Positions 8,128 through 17,126 are shown, numbered from the stretch's first letter. The stretch: DNA of 64,000 nt from CAIMUX01 sp964473865 (GCA_964473865.1 CAYYQN010000021.1:1-64000), one strand, 5' to 3'. Notes: generated by a model not told the origin, from the sequence alone. Numbers and translations: made by a program.

Positions 8128-9931
8128 TCCCGCTCGCTGCGCTCTCTCGCCCCCGCCTTGCCGCCGGGGCGGACGGAGAGAGCGCCGGCCCCGTCCGCCT
8201 CGGCAAACGGCGATCACTCCGCTACCGCAGAACCGTGATTCTCCGGGTGGACTCGTACCGCGGCGCCGTCATCTTCACATAGTACGTTCCCGCCGCGACC
8301 GCATGGCCGTCCTGGTCGGTGGTGCTCCAGAGCGCCTGGTGCAGGCCCGGAGCCACCTCGCCGTCCAGGAGGGTCCGCACCTCGCGACCGTTGATGTCGT
8401 AGACCGCCAGGCGCACCCGAACCCGGTCCGGCGTCGTGAAGGACACCGTGGTCCCGGATCCAGTGGGATTGGGCTGGCACATCCCCAGGCTGAGGGCCAG
8501 GGGCGCCGCGTCGCGATGATCCCGCACCCCGGCCAGGTCCGGATCGTACTCCACCACCCGGCTCATGCGGTAGGCGTGGCCGCGAGAGTTCACCAGGGTG
8601 ATGTGGAGGAACCAGAACCCCGGAGCCGGAATCGGGACTTCCAGGTAGAAGGGAAAGACCGCAGGCTGACCGTCGTAGATCAAGTCACCAGCCACACCGT
8701 CACCAATCGCGCTCTCGGCCCGAGAAACCAGCATGGTCACGCCAATCTGAGCCCCGCGACCACCCGCCGCGCCGGCCAAGGTCGCGATGTGACCCGTCAC
8801 CGGATCCAGATCGCCAGTCACTGTCGCTCCGGTCCACGGATCTTTGCAGCCGATCCGAATGCTGCGGTCCGGGTTCTCGGGATAGGAAATCGAGTCCAAC
8901 GTCAGGGCATGACCGCCACCCCCATCCCAGAACACGCCCAGCAGGACGTCCCGGCACAGCTCCAGCTCGTTGCGGATCCTCTGCCAATCCTCCACGGTCC
9001 ACGTGCTGCCGCCCCCCGCACAGAAGTAGTGGCGGAAGTAGCGAACCGTATACGCCTGCCCGTACGCGCCGATCCACTGGGTCACCCCGCCCAACCACTG
9101 CGAGGGCAGCGTGCCCGCCACGCCCCGGTTCGTGCCCATGTAGGCCGCCATCGCCTCCACCAGCCGGGAGGTCTCCAGACCGCCGCAGATCGCGGTGTCC
9201 CCCTGCGCCTCGAAGTACTTCAAACACTGGGCCGCCGCCGTCGGTGCGCAGTACATGCTGTCGTAGGCCAGCTGGTTGATCCCCGGGATCCCCTTGACAA
9301 AAGCCGTATCCATCGGCGCCCGCTGGATGATGACCCGCACAATCTCCGCCCCGTTCGCAAAGATCTCCGTTCCCAAACCATCCCGGTCGATCACGATCCG
9401 GTCCACCAGGTTGGTGGTGCCGATCGAGGGCGGGGCCGGATCGTAGTCGTGCACCGTGACCGCCTCCACCGGACTCCCCGTGGCCAGATGAACCACCGAC
9501 TTGAACTGAACCGGGCCGGCCGGCAGCGAGTCCGGAGCCACGAACGCCGCAAACCATCCACAACCGCTCATCTGCACCGAAGTGTCAACGGTGTTCAGAA
9601 CCGGCTCGGAGCCGTCCGTGTCATCGGCAATCAAGTCCCAGGTCGCGCCGTTGTCGAGGGAGTAGAAGAACTCCACGTGCTCGACCGCACCCAGCTGCGC
9701 AGGCACGTAAGCCTGGATCGGGATGGCTTCACCCCCGTAGCCGCTGACCCAGTCGTGCCACGGTTCGGCATCGATCCAGTTCCCCGCCGCAATCGATACC
9801 TGCGTGGGAACCGGACAGGGGTTCGGATCGCAGGTCAGCCAATCCGAGTGCCACGCTCCTCCCATCGACCCACAGTCGCTCTCCCCCACCACGTAACACT
9901 CACCGGTCGAAAGGCAACATGCGCTTGTCGG
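8128..9931. repeat. 1804-bp direct repeat, copy B
   Basis: The second copy of the repeat at 5376-7179. It ends inside the second C39-like gene at codon 221, at the same coding position (…PTSACCL) where copy A ends. Confidence 0.9.
8139..8185. terminator. terminator-like hairpin downstream of the second C39-like gene
   Basis: A copy of the 5387-5433 hairpin with a 10-bp perfect outer stem, lying 37-83 bases beyond the stop codon of the minus-strand gene that ends at 8222. There is no T tract. Confidence 0.45.
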
Positions 9932-10591
9932 AAAGCACTGTGTCTCGAACATCTGCGAGGCGTCATAGGGTGCGCCGAAGACGTCTCCGGCTGGCACCCA
10001 GTCGGGATATCCGAAGTAGGCGCTCCGAAAGACGCTGTCGCACATTTGGACCTCATCGGCGCCGAGGCGGCCCCACTGTGGTGGGAAGTCGTGGTCGCAG
10101 GCCTGTGCGCTGAACCAGTAGAGTCCGGCGGCCAGCGGTAGATCGAGGCAGTACTCGTATCGATAGATGTTGCCGGTGCCACACTCCGGTGTTTCACCGG
10201 CATTGTCGGGAGTCGTGGTCTGATAGACGAGAGTGCCCGGAACGCAACCCGTGTCCCGGTAGACCCGGAGGATGAAGCATTGCACCACGGGCACGGTGAA
10301 TTCTCCGTAGTAGCCGCCCCACCATGTCACTTTGCCGATCGTTGCCGGTGCGGAGAGAACGAAGTCGCCTGCGATTTCCGACGTCAGGCCGGCGGATCCA
10401 ATGATCTCCGATGTGGCAATGTTGCCGCTGCAGTCCGGATTGTCCAGCCAGAGCACGTCTCTGCTGGACGGCAGCGGACTGCCCCCCGGACCACGGTGCA
10501 GGAGAGCGGGCGGGTCGCCCGAGGCAGTGGCCGCGAGGGCCACACACAGGGGCACGGAAACCAGAACCGAACACACTTTCCTCAATTGCAT
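8222..10591 (-). CDS. secreted C39-like cysteine peptidase protein with FlgD-like C-terminal domain (B)
   Basis: A 789-residue exported protein starting at the ATG at 10591 after a GGGGG-rich ribosome site. It has a Sec signal (VCSVLVSVPLCVALAATASG). Residues 1-220 differ completely from protein A; they include a Trp/Tyr-rich beta segment (IGKVTWWGGYYGEFTVPVVQ) similar in style to A but not in sequence. Residues 221-789 are identical to A: the Cys-rich module, a C39-like domain with Cys448, His561 and Asp584, and the FlgD-like sorting domain. The two genes run head to tail on the same strand, separated by 214 bp. The arrangement looks like a constant catalytic and anchoring part with exchangeable N-terminal modules. 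Confidence 0.8.
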   Translation of the reverse strand: MQLRKVCSVLVSVPLCVALAATASGDPPALLHRGPGGSPLPSSRDVLWLDNPDCSGNIATSEIIGSAGLTSEIAGDFVLSAPATIGKVTWWGGYYGEFTVPVVQCFILRVYRDTGCVPGTLVYQTTTPDNAGETPECGTGNIYRYEYCLDLPLAAGLYWFSAQACDHDFPPQWGRLGADEVQMCDSVFRSAYFGYPDWVPAGDVFGAPYDASQMFETQCFPTSACCLSTGECYVVGESDCGSMGGAWHSDWLTCDPNPCPVPTQVSIAAGNWIDAEPWHDWVSGYGGEAIPIQAYVPAQLGAVEHVEFFYSLDNGATWDLIADDTDGSEPVLNTVDTSVQMSGCGWFAAFVAPDSLPAGPVQFKSVVHLATGSPVEAVTVHDYDPAPPSIGTTNLVDRIVIDRDGLGTEIFANGAEIVRVIIQRAPMDTAFVKGIPGINQLAYDSMYCAPTAAAQCLKYFEAQGDTAICGGLETSRLVEAMAAYMGTNRGVAGTLPSQWLGGVTQWIGAYGQAYTVRYFRHYFCAGGGSTWTVEDWQRIRNELELCRDVLLGVFWDGGGGHALTLDSISYPENPDRSIRIGCKDPWTGATVTGDLDPVTGHIATLAGAAGGRGAQIGVTMLVSRAESAIGDGVAGDLIYDGQPAVFPFYLEVPIPAPGFWFLHITLVNSRGHAYRMSRVVEYDPDLAGVRDHRDAAPLALSLGMCQPNPTGSGTTVSFTTPDRVRVRLAVYDINGREVRTLLDGEVAPGLHQALWSTTDQDGHAVAAGTYYVKMTAPRYESTRRITVLR

Positions 10592-11144
10592 CACACACCC
10601 CCTTGTACGAGACCGGGAAATCGTACCACTCCGTCGTTGCGAAAGCCACGGGCGCCCCGTGTCAATGGAATCCGGGAGTGTCATCGTCCAGCTGGACGGG
10701 GAAGGCGCAACACCAACAACGGCCATGCATTCGGGATCCGGGCCGGGGCGTTCCGTGACGGCGCCGGTGTCACCGGCTACGCGACACACGTGGATCGGAG
10801 CCCGCCCCGAGTCCTCCTGTCAGACCAGCCTACCGCCCCCACGTTGTCGACAACCTTGACACGTCGAGGGCGATCTGGGCCCTGGATGGCGTGGTCCGGC
10901 GCGAGCCAAAGGCGGCTTGCGCCGTGGAGAGTCGCCCGATCAGGGTCGGCCGATCCTGATCCCGGAAGGCTCAATCGAGACATCGGATCGCACCGGACTG
11001 TCATTCTCATGGGCGCGAGCTACCGCCGATCCGACCCCAATCGATCCGCGGCTCTCCGTATCGAATCACGCACGGGCTTGGCCCGCGGCGATCTGGCCGT
11101 AGCACAGCCGACGCCTGTACCACTCAACCAGGAGGGACCCGACC
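10592..11144. other. 553-bp divergent intergenic region with a 12-bp palindrome
   Basis: No gene is supported here. It separates two diverging secreted-protein genes and so should hold both promoters. A perfect palindrome GTTGTCGACAAC lies at 10843-10854, directly followed by TTGACA (10856-10861), a possible -35 element. No convincing -10 element follows at 16-18 bp, so a promoter call is not made. Confidence 0.4.
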
Positions 11145-12632
11145 ATGAAGTGGCTCGTGCTCGCGACCGCCCTGTGCTTGCCGGCAACCGTCTTCGGCCA
11201 GGTGAACGTCGAATGGGTGATGGACACCGAGGGGGTGTCCGTGGCCGTCGATGGCGCCAACAACGTGTATACCGTCTACTACGACTACAACCCCGCTGGT
11301 GACATCACGCTCACCAAGCGAGACACGAATGGCGCTCTGCTCTGGCAGGCCGGCTACGACCAGATCGACAACTCGAAGTGGGAGAAAGCGACCTGGGTGG
11401 CCGCCGACAGCCAGGGGAATGCCCTCGTGGCGGGAACGCTGATGTCGGGATACTCGAGCCCGGTGAACGCCGCGAGCATCCTGATGAAGTTCAGCCCGTC
11501 GGGCCAGCTCCTGTGGCGGCAGGTCTACGAGTCTTCGTTCGACGGCTCCTACACGAAGAAGTGCCTGGTGGACGAGAACGACAATATCTACGTTCTGGGC
11601 ATGGGCGGCGGTCCCTCGGGGTTTGTGACCAAGGTGAAGCGGTTCGCGCCGGACGGGACTCCGGTCTGGAGCTGGTTCGATCCGGTCGGCATCGGCGCTC
11701 CGGTGAACTTCAAGTTCGTGCCCGGGGAGGCCATCGCCATCAGTGCCCGGGGTGTGGTGGGCAGCGTCAACGGCTACGCGCGGATCGGCCGAGACGGCCT
11801 CACGCAATGGAGTCAACCCGGGGTCATGAGTCTGACGGTCGGGGATGCCGCCGGCGACTCGGCCGGGAACACCTACCTGGTGCACGGGGAGTACGTGATG
11901 AACGGCGGAACCGTGGTCCGCAAGATCGCCCCGGACGGCTCCATGCTCTGGGCACAAACCTGCGGCTTGACTGGGCTCCGCATTGAGGTCGGCAGTGACG
12001 ATCTCCCCGTCGTGTGCGGGTACCCCAGTTCCGGGAGCTTCGGCGCGTCGTTCGTCAAGCTCGACGCGGATGGCAACGAGGTTTGGGCCAACCTGGATGC
12101 GGACGGACCTCTTTCCCTGATGCTGCACGCCCAGCTACTGATGGACGGGGAGGACGGCATCTATCTGGCGGCCGGTACCTTGTCCCAAATGGCCGTGTGC
12201 AAGGTCACCAGTTCCGGCGCCTCCGCCTGGACGGCCACCACGACCGGAAGCTACGCCAACGGCATCGCGCTCGGGAGCGACGGCAGTGTCTTCGTCGCGG
12301 GTGGCGACACCGCCAAGCTGCGACAGGCCTCGCTTGCAGCGACGCCCCTCACTCCAACGCCCGTTCCGGCTCCCGGACCAACCGTGCAGGCATTCCCGAA
12401 CCCCTGTCGGGACGAGGTCAGCATCGGGTACGAACTGCGGGCCGCGGGACCGACGACGCTGGTGCTCTTCGATGCGACCGGACGCGCCGTGCGAACCCTT
12501 GTCGACCGCCACGAGGGAGCAGGCGCCGGCGCCATCCGGCTTGACACCCGTGGCCTGCCCGCCGGGGTGTACGCCTACGTCCTGCGACAGGGCAGGATGT
12601 CGGAGACGCGGAAGCTGACCGTTCTGCCGTAG
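11145..12632 (+). CDS. secreted beta-propeller-like protein with C-terminal sorting domain
   Basis: A 495-residue exported protein. It starts at an ATG preceded by AGGAGGG and has a signal peptide cleaved near residue 18 (TALCLPATVFGQ). The body holds repeated segments of the type A-x-D-x-x-G-N-x-Y-V-x-G/H and K-x-x-x-D-G-x-x-x-W, characteristic of SBBP/WD-like beta-propeller blades. After a Pro/Thr-rich linker (ATPLTPTPVPAPGP), the last 80 or so residues (FPNPCRDEVSIGYEL ... LFDATGRAVRTLVD ... LPAGVYAYVLRQG) form a FlgD/T9SS type A-like sorting domain. It is likely displayed on the cell surface or released. The ligand or function is unknown. Confidence 0.8.
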   Translation: MKWLVLATALCLPATVFGQVNVEWVMDTEGVSVAVDGANNVYTVYYDYNPAGDITLTKRDTNGALLWQAGYDQIDNSKWEKATWVAADSQGNALVAGTLMSGYSSPVNAASILMKFSPSGQLLWRQVYESSFDGSYTKKCLVDENDNIYVLGMGGGPSGFVTKVKRFAPDGTPVWSWFDPVGIGAPVNFKFVPGEAIAISARGVVGSVNGYARIGRDGLTQWSQPGVMSLTVGDAAGDSAGNTYLVHGEYVMNGGTVVRKIAPDGSMLWAQTCGLTGLRIEVGSDDLPVVCGYPSSGSFGASFVKLDADGNEVWANLDADGPLSLMLHAQLLMDGEDGIYLAAGTLSQMAVCKVTSSGASAWTATTTGSYANGIALGSDGSVFVAGGDTAKLRQASLAATPLTPTPVPAPGPTVQAFPNPCRDEVSIGYELRAAGPTTLVLFDATGRAVRTLVDRHEGAGAGAIRLDTRGLPAGVYAYVLRQGRMSETRKLTVLP

Positions 12633-12887
12633 GCACACGGGTGAGTTGCGGCTCCCCGATCCGATGACCCGGCGCCGCCGGTGCTGCGGCCGCTGCCCTC
12701 GGCCCCCTCTCCGGTTTCCCTCTTGGTCCAAAGCTGCGACCGCAGGTATCCTTCCGCGGTCGCCGCGGCGGGGCCGGTCTCCTCCGCGGTCGGGCGGCGC
12801 AACGGCGCCGTCTCTGGCCGATTGCCCGTCCCGGCGCCCATCCGCGCATCCGGGGCGGCGCGGCCTGCACTCCGAGAAGGGATCTTT

Positions 12888-14801
12888 ATGAACAGAGCGG
12901 ACCTGGTTCTCCGAAACCGCGTTCTCCTGACCGCGGCACTGCTCCTCCTGGCGCTCCCGCTTCTCACCCCCTCCGACGCCCGGGCGCAGACCCTGGAGGA
13001 GAAGATCCAGAGCTTCGACCTGCCCAACGGGATGAAGTTCCTGGTGGTCGAGCGCCACGAGGCGCCGGTCGCTCTCTGCGCCATCGCCTTCGATGTGGGC
13101 TCCGCCAACGAAGGCCCCAACATCACCGGCATTTCCCACCTGATCGAGCACATGATGTTCAAGGGAACGGAGATGATGGGGACGAGCGACTATCGAAAGG
13201 AGATCCCCTACCTCCAACAGACCGATGAGCTGGGAGAGAGGACGATCGAGCTTCGCCAGGAAATCGGCGAGTGGCGATTTGCCAGGTTTCGCGCCTACGC
13301 GCGCCAGGTGATCGCGGGATTCAGCGAGGCCGAGAAGTCCCGTGTCGGGGCCGACAAGCACGAGCAGAACCTGCTCCTGGCCCAGAAGATCCGGGAGGTC
13401 GGCGGGCTTGCGGATTCCCTCGCGGCGGTCCCGTACCTGCTCGAGGATCAGGGGAAGAAGTACCTCGAGCTGTTCTTGGAGCACGAGCTGGCCGAGGGCC
13501 GGATCGCCAGGCTCCTCGACGAGCAGCGGCAGTACATCCGCAAGAACGAGCTCTGGGAAACCTACATGAACAACGGCACGCGCTTCCTCAACGCCTTCAC
13601 CTCCAACGATGCCACCTGCTACTTCTCCTATCTTCCGGCGAACCGGCTCGAGCTCTTCATGGACATGGAATCGGACCGGATGGCGTCTCCGGTCTTCCGC
13701 GAATTCTGGTCCGAGCGCGACGTCATCATGGAAGAGCGGCGGTTGAGCGAGAACGATCCGGACGAGCAGCTGGGCGAGTCGTTCTATGCGGCGGCATTCA
13801 TGGCCAGTCCCTACAAGTGGCCGGTACTGGGATGGATGAGCGATCTGCAGAGCATCGACCGTTCTGCGATCGAGGACTACCACCGGTTGCATTACTCGCC
13901 GAACAACGCGGTGGCGACCATCGTCGGTGACGTCACGCTCGACTCGGTCCGCAGACTCGCCGAGCGATACTTCGGCCCGATCCCTGCCCAGCCTGAACCG
14001 CCGGCGGTGCAGACGCGCGAGCCGGAACAGAAGGGCGAAAGGCGGCTGGTCGTCGAGCACTCCGCCAACCCCAAGCTCATGATCGGATTCCACAAGCCGG
14101 TCTATCCCGATCCGGACGATGCGGCAATCACCGTTCTGGAGAGCATTCTCGGTCAAGGCCGGACCTCCAGACTCTACCGATCGGTCTATGAGGCGAAGGA
14201 GCTGACCGCAGAGGCCCCCCGGGTGTATGACGCGCCCGGCGACCGTTATGACAATCTCGTCGTGATCGAAGCGGATCCGCGCAACCCGCATACGCTGGAG
14301 GAGGTTGAGCAGGCGATCCTGGAGGAGGTCGAGAAACTCAAGACCGAGCCGGTCACGGAGCGGGAGCTGCAGCGCGTCAAGAACCAGATCGACGCGAACA
14401 ACATCCGGCAGCTCGGATCGAATTTCGGCATCGCCTTCCAGATGGGGTTCGGGCAGGTCTTCTACGGCGACTACCATGCCACGTTCCGGCGCACCGAACG
14501 AATCATGAAGGTCTCCGCGGAAGATGTCCGGCGGGTGGCCAACAAGTACCTGACCGCCCGGAATCGCACGGTGGCCCATCGAGTGCAGGTGCAAGGCAAG
14601 TCCGCTCCGGCGGCGGGCGAGGAGACGCTGGATCGGGCGGCACTCATGCGCTACGTCCAGAGCCTCCCGGAGGCGGAACAGATCGCCATCATGCAGAAGA
14701 TGCAGCAGCTTCCTTCGGACGAGGATCGCAAGGCGTATGCGCGGGAGCTCTGGAAGCGGGCCCAGGCCGCCGAGGCCGAAACGCAGGGGGTGACGCGATG
14801 A
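12888..14801 (+). CDS. M16 family zinc metallopeptidase, catalytic subunit
   Basis: A 637-residue exported peptidase with a signal segment (VLLTAALLLLALPLLTPSDA) near residues 10-30. The inverted zinc motif HLIEH is at His84-His88, and the downstream acidic MEERR segment near residue 282 is the expected third-ligand region. Between them lies an insertion of roughly 120 charged, helical residues that standard M16B peptidases lack. The second M16 half follows (about 380-590), with a polar C-terminal tail. It overlaps the next M16 gene by 4 bp (ATGA), the usual layout for heterodimeric M16 enzymes with one active subunit. It probably degrades peptides in the periplasm. The start at 12888 was chosen because it directly precedes the signal sequence. 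Confidence 0.9.
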   Translation: MNRADLVLRNRVLLTAALLLLALPLLTPSDARAQTLEEKIQSFDLPNGMKFLVVERHEAPVALCAIAFDVGSANEGPNITGISHLIEHMMFKGTEMMGTSDYRKEIPYLQQTDELGERTIELRQEIGEWRFARFRAYARQVIAGFSEAEKSRVGADKHEQNLLLAQKIREVGGLADSLAAVPYLLEDQGKKYLELFLEHELAEGRIARLLDEQRQYIRKNELWETYMNNGTRFLNAFTSNDATCYFSYLPANRLELFMDMESDRMASPVFREFWSERDVIMEERRLSENDPDEQLGESFYAAAFMASPYKWPVLGWMSDLQSIDRSAIEDYHRLHYSPNNAVATIVGDVTLDSVRRLAERYFGPIPAQPEPPAVQTREPEQKGERRLVVEHSANPKLMIGFHKPVYPDPDDAAITVLESILGQGRTSRLYRSVYEAKELTAEAPRVYDAPGDRYDNLVVIEADPRNPHTLEEVEQAILEEVEKLKTEPVTERELQRVKNQIDANNIRQLGSNFGIAFQMGFGQVFYGDYHATFRRTERIMKVSAEDVRRVANKYLTARNRTVAHRVQVQGKSAPAAGEETLDRAALMRYVQSLPEAEQIAIMQKMQQLPSDEDRKAYARELWKRAQAAEAETQGVTR

Positions 14802-16222
14802 GAAGATCCACTCCGGTCCTTCTGCTGGCGGCGCTCCTGGTCCTCCCGGCGCCTTCCCTCGGCCGGGCGGACGGCGGGAAACGTCCCCACCCGAGCAAGC
14901 TGACCTACCCGCCCCTGCGCGTGACGACTCCGGCCTCGATCGACATCGCGCTGCCGAACGGCCTGCAGGGCTTCCTGGTGGAAGATCACGAGATCCCGGT
15001 GGTCGATGTGGTGCTTCTGGTCCGGACCGCCTTTCCGGACCAGGAGAAGTGCGGCCTCAACGAGATGGCGCGCTCCGTGATGCGCAACGGCGGCACCGCG
15101 GCCTGGCCCGGGGACAAGCTGAGCGACGAGCTGGAGTTCCTGGCCGCGGGAGTCGAGGTCTACGGGAACGACCTGAGCACCACGGTCTCCTTCAACTGCC
15201 TGAAGCGGGATCTGCCGCGCGTCCTGGGAGTATTCGCCGACCTTGTGCTCAATCCCGCCTTCCCGGAGGAGAAGGTCGAGCTGAAGCGCAAGACCATGCT
15301 CGAGGAGATCCGACGCCGGAATGACGAGCCGGACGACGTCGCGGAGCGCGAGTTCCGGAAGATCGTCTATGAGGGCCATCCCTACGGCTGGGAACCGACG
15401 GTCGAGAGCGTGAACGCCATCACTCGGGACGACCTGGTGCAGTTCCATCGGCTCTACTTCCACCCGGGCAACGCCATCCTCGGGGTGAGCGGCGACGTCA
15501 CCAGAGACGAGATCGTGGCCGCGCTGAATGGGGCCCTCGGGAGCTGGGCGCCGGCGGAGGTGGAGCTTCCGAAGGTGCCGGACCCGGTCGCCGAGCCACA
15601 GGCCGGCGTGAACCACGTTCAGATGGACATCAACCAGGCCTACATCGTGCTCGGGCACCAGGGGATCAACGCCAACGACCCCCAGCGGTGTGCGGTGAAT
15701 ATCGTGAACTTCATCCTTGGCGGCGGGAGCTTCACGTCGTGGATCATGGAGAAGGTCCGAAACGACGCCGGGCTGGCGTACCATGCCTCCTCGTATTACT
15801 CATCCGATCCGTTTGCCCGGGGGATCTTCGCCGCCCAGGCTCAGACCAAGGCCGATGCCTGTGCCCGGGCGACCACGATCATGCTGGAGCAGATCCGGCG
15901 AATGCGGGAGAAAGGCCCGACGGCGGAAGAAGTCCAGAAGGCGGTCGACTCCTACGTCAACAGCCAGGTCTTCGACAACGAGTCCAAGACCCAGGTCGTC
16001 CGGCGTCTGGTGGACCTCCGCTTCGAGGGGCGCCCCTTGGACACACCCCAACGGGACATGGAGACCTACGCGAAGCTCACGCTGGAAGACGTCCGACGGG
16101 CCGCCCGGGAGTACCTCCATCCGGACAAGCTCACCCTGCTCGTGGTCGGGAACGCCGCGCTGTTCGGTCAGCCGCTGTCCGACTTCGGAGCCGTCAAGGA
16201 AATCAAGCTGAAGACGGAGTGA
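14798..16222 (+). CDS. M16 family peptidase-like protein, non-catalytic partner
   Basis: A 474-residue exported protein with a signal peptide (STPVLLLAALLVLPAPSLGR). It has the two-half M16 fold, including the C-terminal-half glycine-rich segment (FILGGGSFTSWIMEKVRNDAG) that closes over the substrate. The zinc motif position reads GLNEMARSV instead of HxxEH, so it cannot bind catalytic zinc. In known M16B heterodimers such a partner supplies the R/Y pair and substrate pocket. Translational overlap with the upstream catalytic gene supports a one-to-one complex. A large hairpin follows 19 bases after the stop. Confidence 0.88.
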   Translation: MRRSTPVLLLAALLVLPAPSLGRADGGKRPHPSKLTYPPLRVTTPASIDIALPNGLQGFLVEDHEIPVVDVVLLVRTAFPDQEKCGLNEMARSVMRNGGTAAWPGDKLSDELEFLAAGVEVYGNDLSTTVSFNCLKRDLPRVLGVFADLVLNPAFPEEKVELKRKTMLEEIRRRNDEPDDVAEREFRKIVYEGHPYGWEPTVESVNAITRDDLVQFHRLYFHPGNAILGVSGDVTRDEIVAALNGALGSWAPAEVELPKVPDPVAEPQAGVNHVQMDINQAYIVLGHQGINANDPQRCAVNIVNFILGGGSFTSWIMEKVRNDAGLAYHASSYYSSDPFARGIFAAQAQTKADACARATTIMLEQIRRMREKGPTAEEVQKAVDSYVNSQVFDNESKTQVVRRLVDLRFEGRPLDTPQRDMETYAKLTLEDVRRAAREYLHPDKLTLLVVGNAALFGQPLSDFGAVKEIKLKTE

Positions 16223-16240
16223 CGAGGGGGAATTGTCTCC

Positions 16241-16285
16241 CGCCGGGATCCTTGGCCACGTCGCGACGTGGGGTCGGATCCGGCG
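16241..16285 (+). terminator. large imperfect hairpin downstream of the M16 pair
   Basis: The core is a perfect 16-bp palindrome, CCACGTCGCGACGTGG, at 16256-16271. It is flanked by outer arms CGCCGG-ATCC (with a one-base bulge on the left side) that also pair. Lying 19 bases after the M16 stop, it could act as a terminator, although no T tract follows. The central palindrome could instead be a protein-binding site. Confidence 0.45.
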
Positions 16286-16345
16286 TGGCAAAGGACTGGG
16301 GCATGTGCGGAAGCTCGCCCGGGGACATGTCGGGAGGGTCGTCTG

Positions 16346-16693
16346 ATGAGACAGGTCACCGAACAGGAGCCCATCGGGCTCGAAGAACTCCGGCAGATGG
16401 CGACGGGGCGATTCGGGGACCTCGTCAAGGGGGTGGTCGATCTGTCTCGGGGCGTCATGCTTGTCGACGCGGATATGCACGCGGACCTGGAGGCCGAGCT
16501 TCTGGCCGAGGGCTCTCGCCAGCAGGATCTCTGGGGAATCAACCTCTATCCCGACCTGCCGGAGACGACCTGGCTCGAGTTCGACTCCATGATCAACCTT
16601 CGTCCATCCTTCGGCAACTGCTCACGCGGCGTGGATGATCCGCGCACCCAGGGACAAATCGCGGACCTGATCCGGCGGTTGGTGATCCGATGA
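16346..16693 (+). CDS. DUF5674 family protein
   Basis: A 115-residue cytoplasmic protein. The segments RFGDLVKGVVDLSRGVMLVD, ADMHADLEAELLAEGSRQQ and LWGINLYPD ... EFDSMINLRPS match the DUF5674 family as I know it, and the length is typical. GGAGGG precedes the ATG. The stop overlaps the next start (ATGA), so the two are co-translated. The family has no known function; its recurring small partner suggests a two-component module. Confidence 0.8.
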   Translation: MRQVTEQEPIGLEELRQMATGRFGDLVKGVVDLSRGVMLVDADMHADLEAELLAEGSRQQDLWGINLYPDLPETTWLEFDSMINLRPSFGNCSRGVDDPRTQGQIADLIRRLVIR

Positions 16694-17031
16694 CCGAGAT
16701 CCGGCACCGGGATCTGGCTGCCGGACGGTGGTATCAGCTAAGCCTCTGCGAGCAGCTCGGAAACGTCGGGAGCGAGATCAGCCGGGCGCTGAAGTGGCGA
16801 ACGCAGGACCCAACCATCGCCCGGAGGGCGTTCGAGCGGGCTCTGGAATTAGTGGACCTGACAATGGGGGATCCCCGGCACCTCCGATCCGTCGCACGCT
16901 TGCGGGAACTGGCGCGGACCCGAGAGGTCCTCGTGGACTTCTTCGCCGGAACGAACGAGTACCACTCCGAAGCTGCCTCCCTGCAGCGGTACTTCGATGC
17001 CTACGCCATGGCTGCAGCGAGGAATCGATAG
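16690..17031 (+). CDS. hypothetical helical partner of DUF5674 protein
   Basis: A 113-residue, almost entirely helical protein (SEISRALKWRTQDPTIARRA, RALELVDLTMGDPRH, ending LQRYFDAYAMAAARNR). From memory, proteins with this KW...ALELxDLTxxD...LQRYF pattern often sit beside DUF5674. There is no signal, membrane segment or catalytic motif. The 4-bp overlap with the DUF5674 gene suggests a complex. A helical HEPN/MNT-like or antitoxin-like role is conceivable but unproven. Confidence 0.65.
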   Translation: MTEIRHRDLAAGRWYQLSLCEQLGNVGSEISRALKWRTQDPTIARRAFERALELVDLTMGDPRHLRSVARLRELARTREVLVDFFAGTNEYHSEAASLQRYFDAYAMAAARNR

Positions 17032-17038
17032 CTCAGGG

Positions 17039-17053
17039 CTTCATCGCGTGAAG
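17039..17053. promoter_or_regulatory. dyad 1, CTTCA-N5-TGAAG (candidate operator)
   Basis: CTTCATCGCGTGAAG, with perfect 5-bp arms and a 5-bp spacer, in the intergenic region upstream of the winged-helix regulator. It shares sequence and spacing with dyads at 17112, 17398 and 17631. Confidence 0.55.
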
Positions 17054-17111
17054 TAAACACGCCCGGGACCGTGAAGAATCTGCTTGACACCTCCCGCCAA
17101 CGGAGCGCTCA

Positions 17112-17126
17112 CTTCTCCGTGTGAAG
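17112..17126. promoter_or_regulatory. dyad 2, CTTCT-N5-TGAAG (candidate operator at the regulator promoter)
   Basis: CTTCTCCGTGTGAAG, one arm mismatch from the consensus and flanked by A and T that extend the dyad. It lies 32 bases before the proposed regulator start. TTGACA at 17084-17089 upstream could be a -35 element, placing the dyad near the -10 to +1 region. The expected -10 sequence is not convincing. Confidence 0.5.

Noticed and set aside
5376..9931. Treating the 1.8-kb direct repeat as a transposon or CRISPR-like repeat
   Set aside because: It has no transposase, no inverted ends and only two copies; it covers coding sequence of ordinary secreted proteins.
5551..10141. Long plus-strand open frames (about 693 and 770 codons) across the repeat region
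   Set aside because: They are antisense to the C39-like genes, rich in Arg/His/Pro shadow sequence, have no recognisable domain and arise because high GC removes stop codons.
10843..10861. GTTGTCGACAAC plus TTGACA as a defined operator/promoter
   Set aside because: It is a single copy with no -10 element and no identified binding protein; noted only in the intergenic entry.
17084..17110. A firm sigma-70 promoter call at TTGACA (17084-17089)
   Set aside because: No acceptable -10 hexamer at 16-18 bp; it is kept only as a remark on dyad 2.
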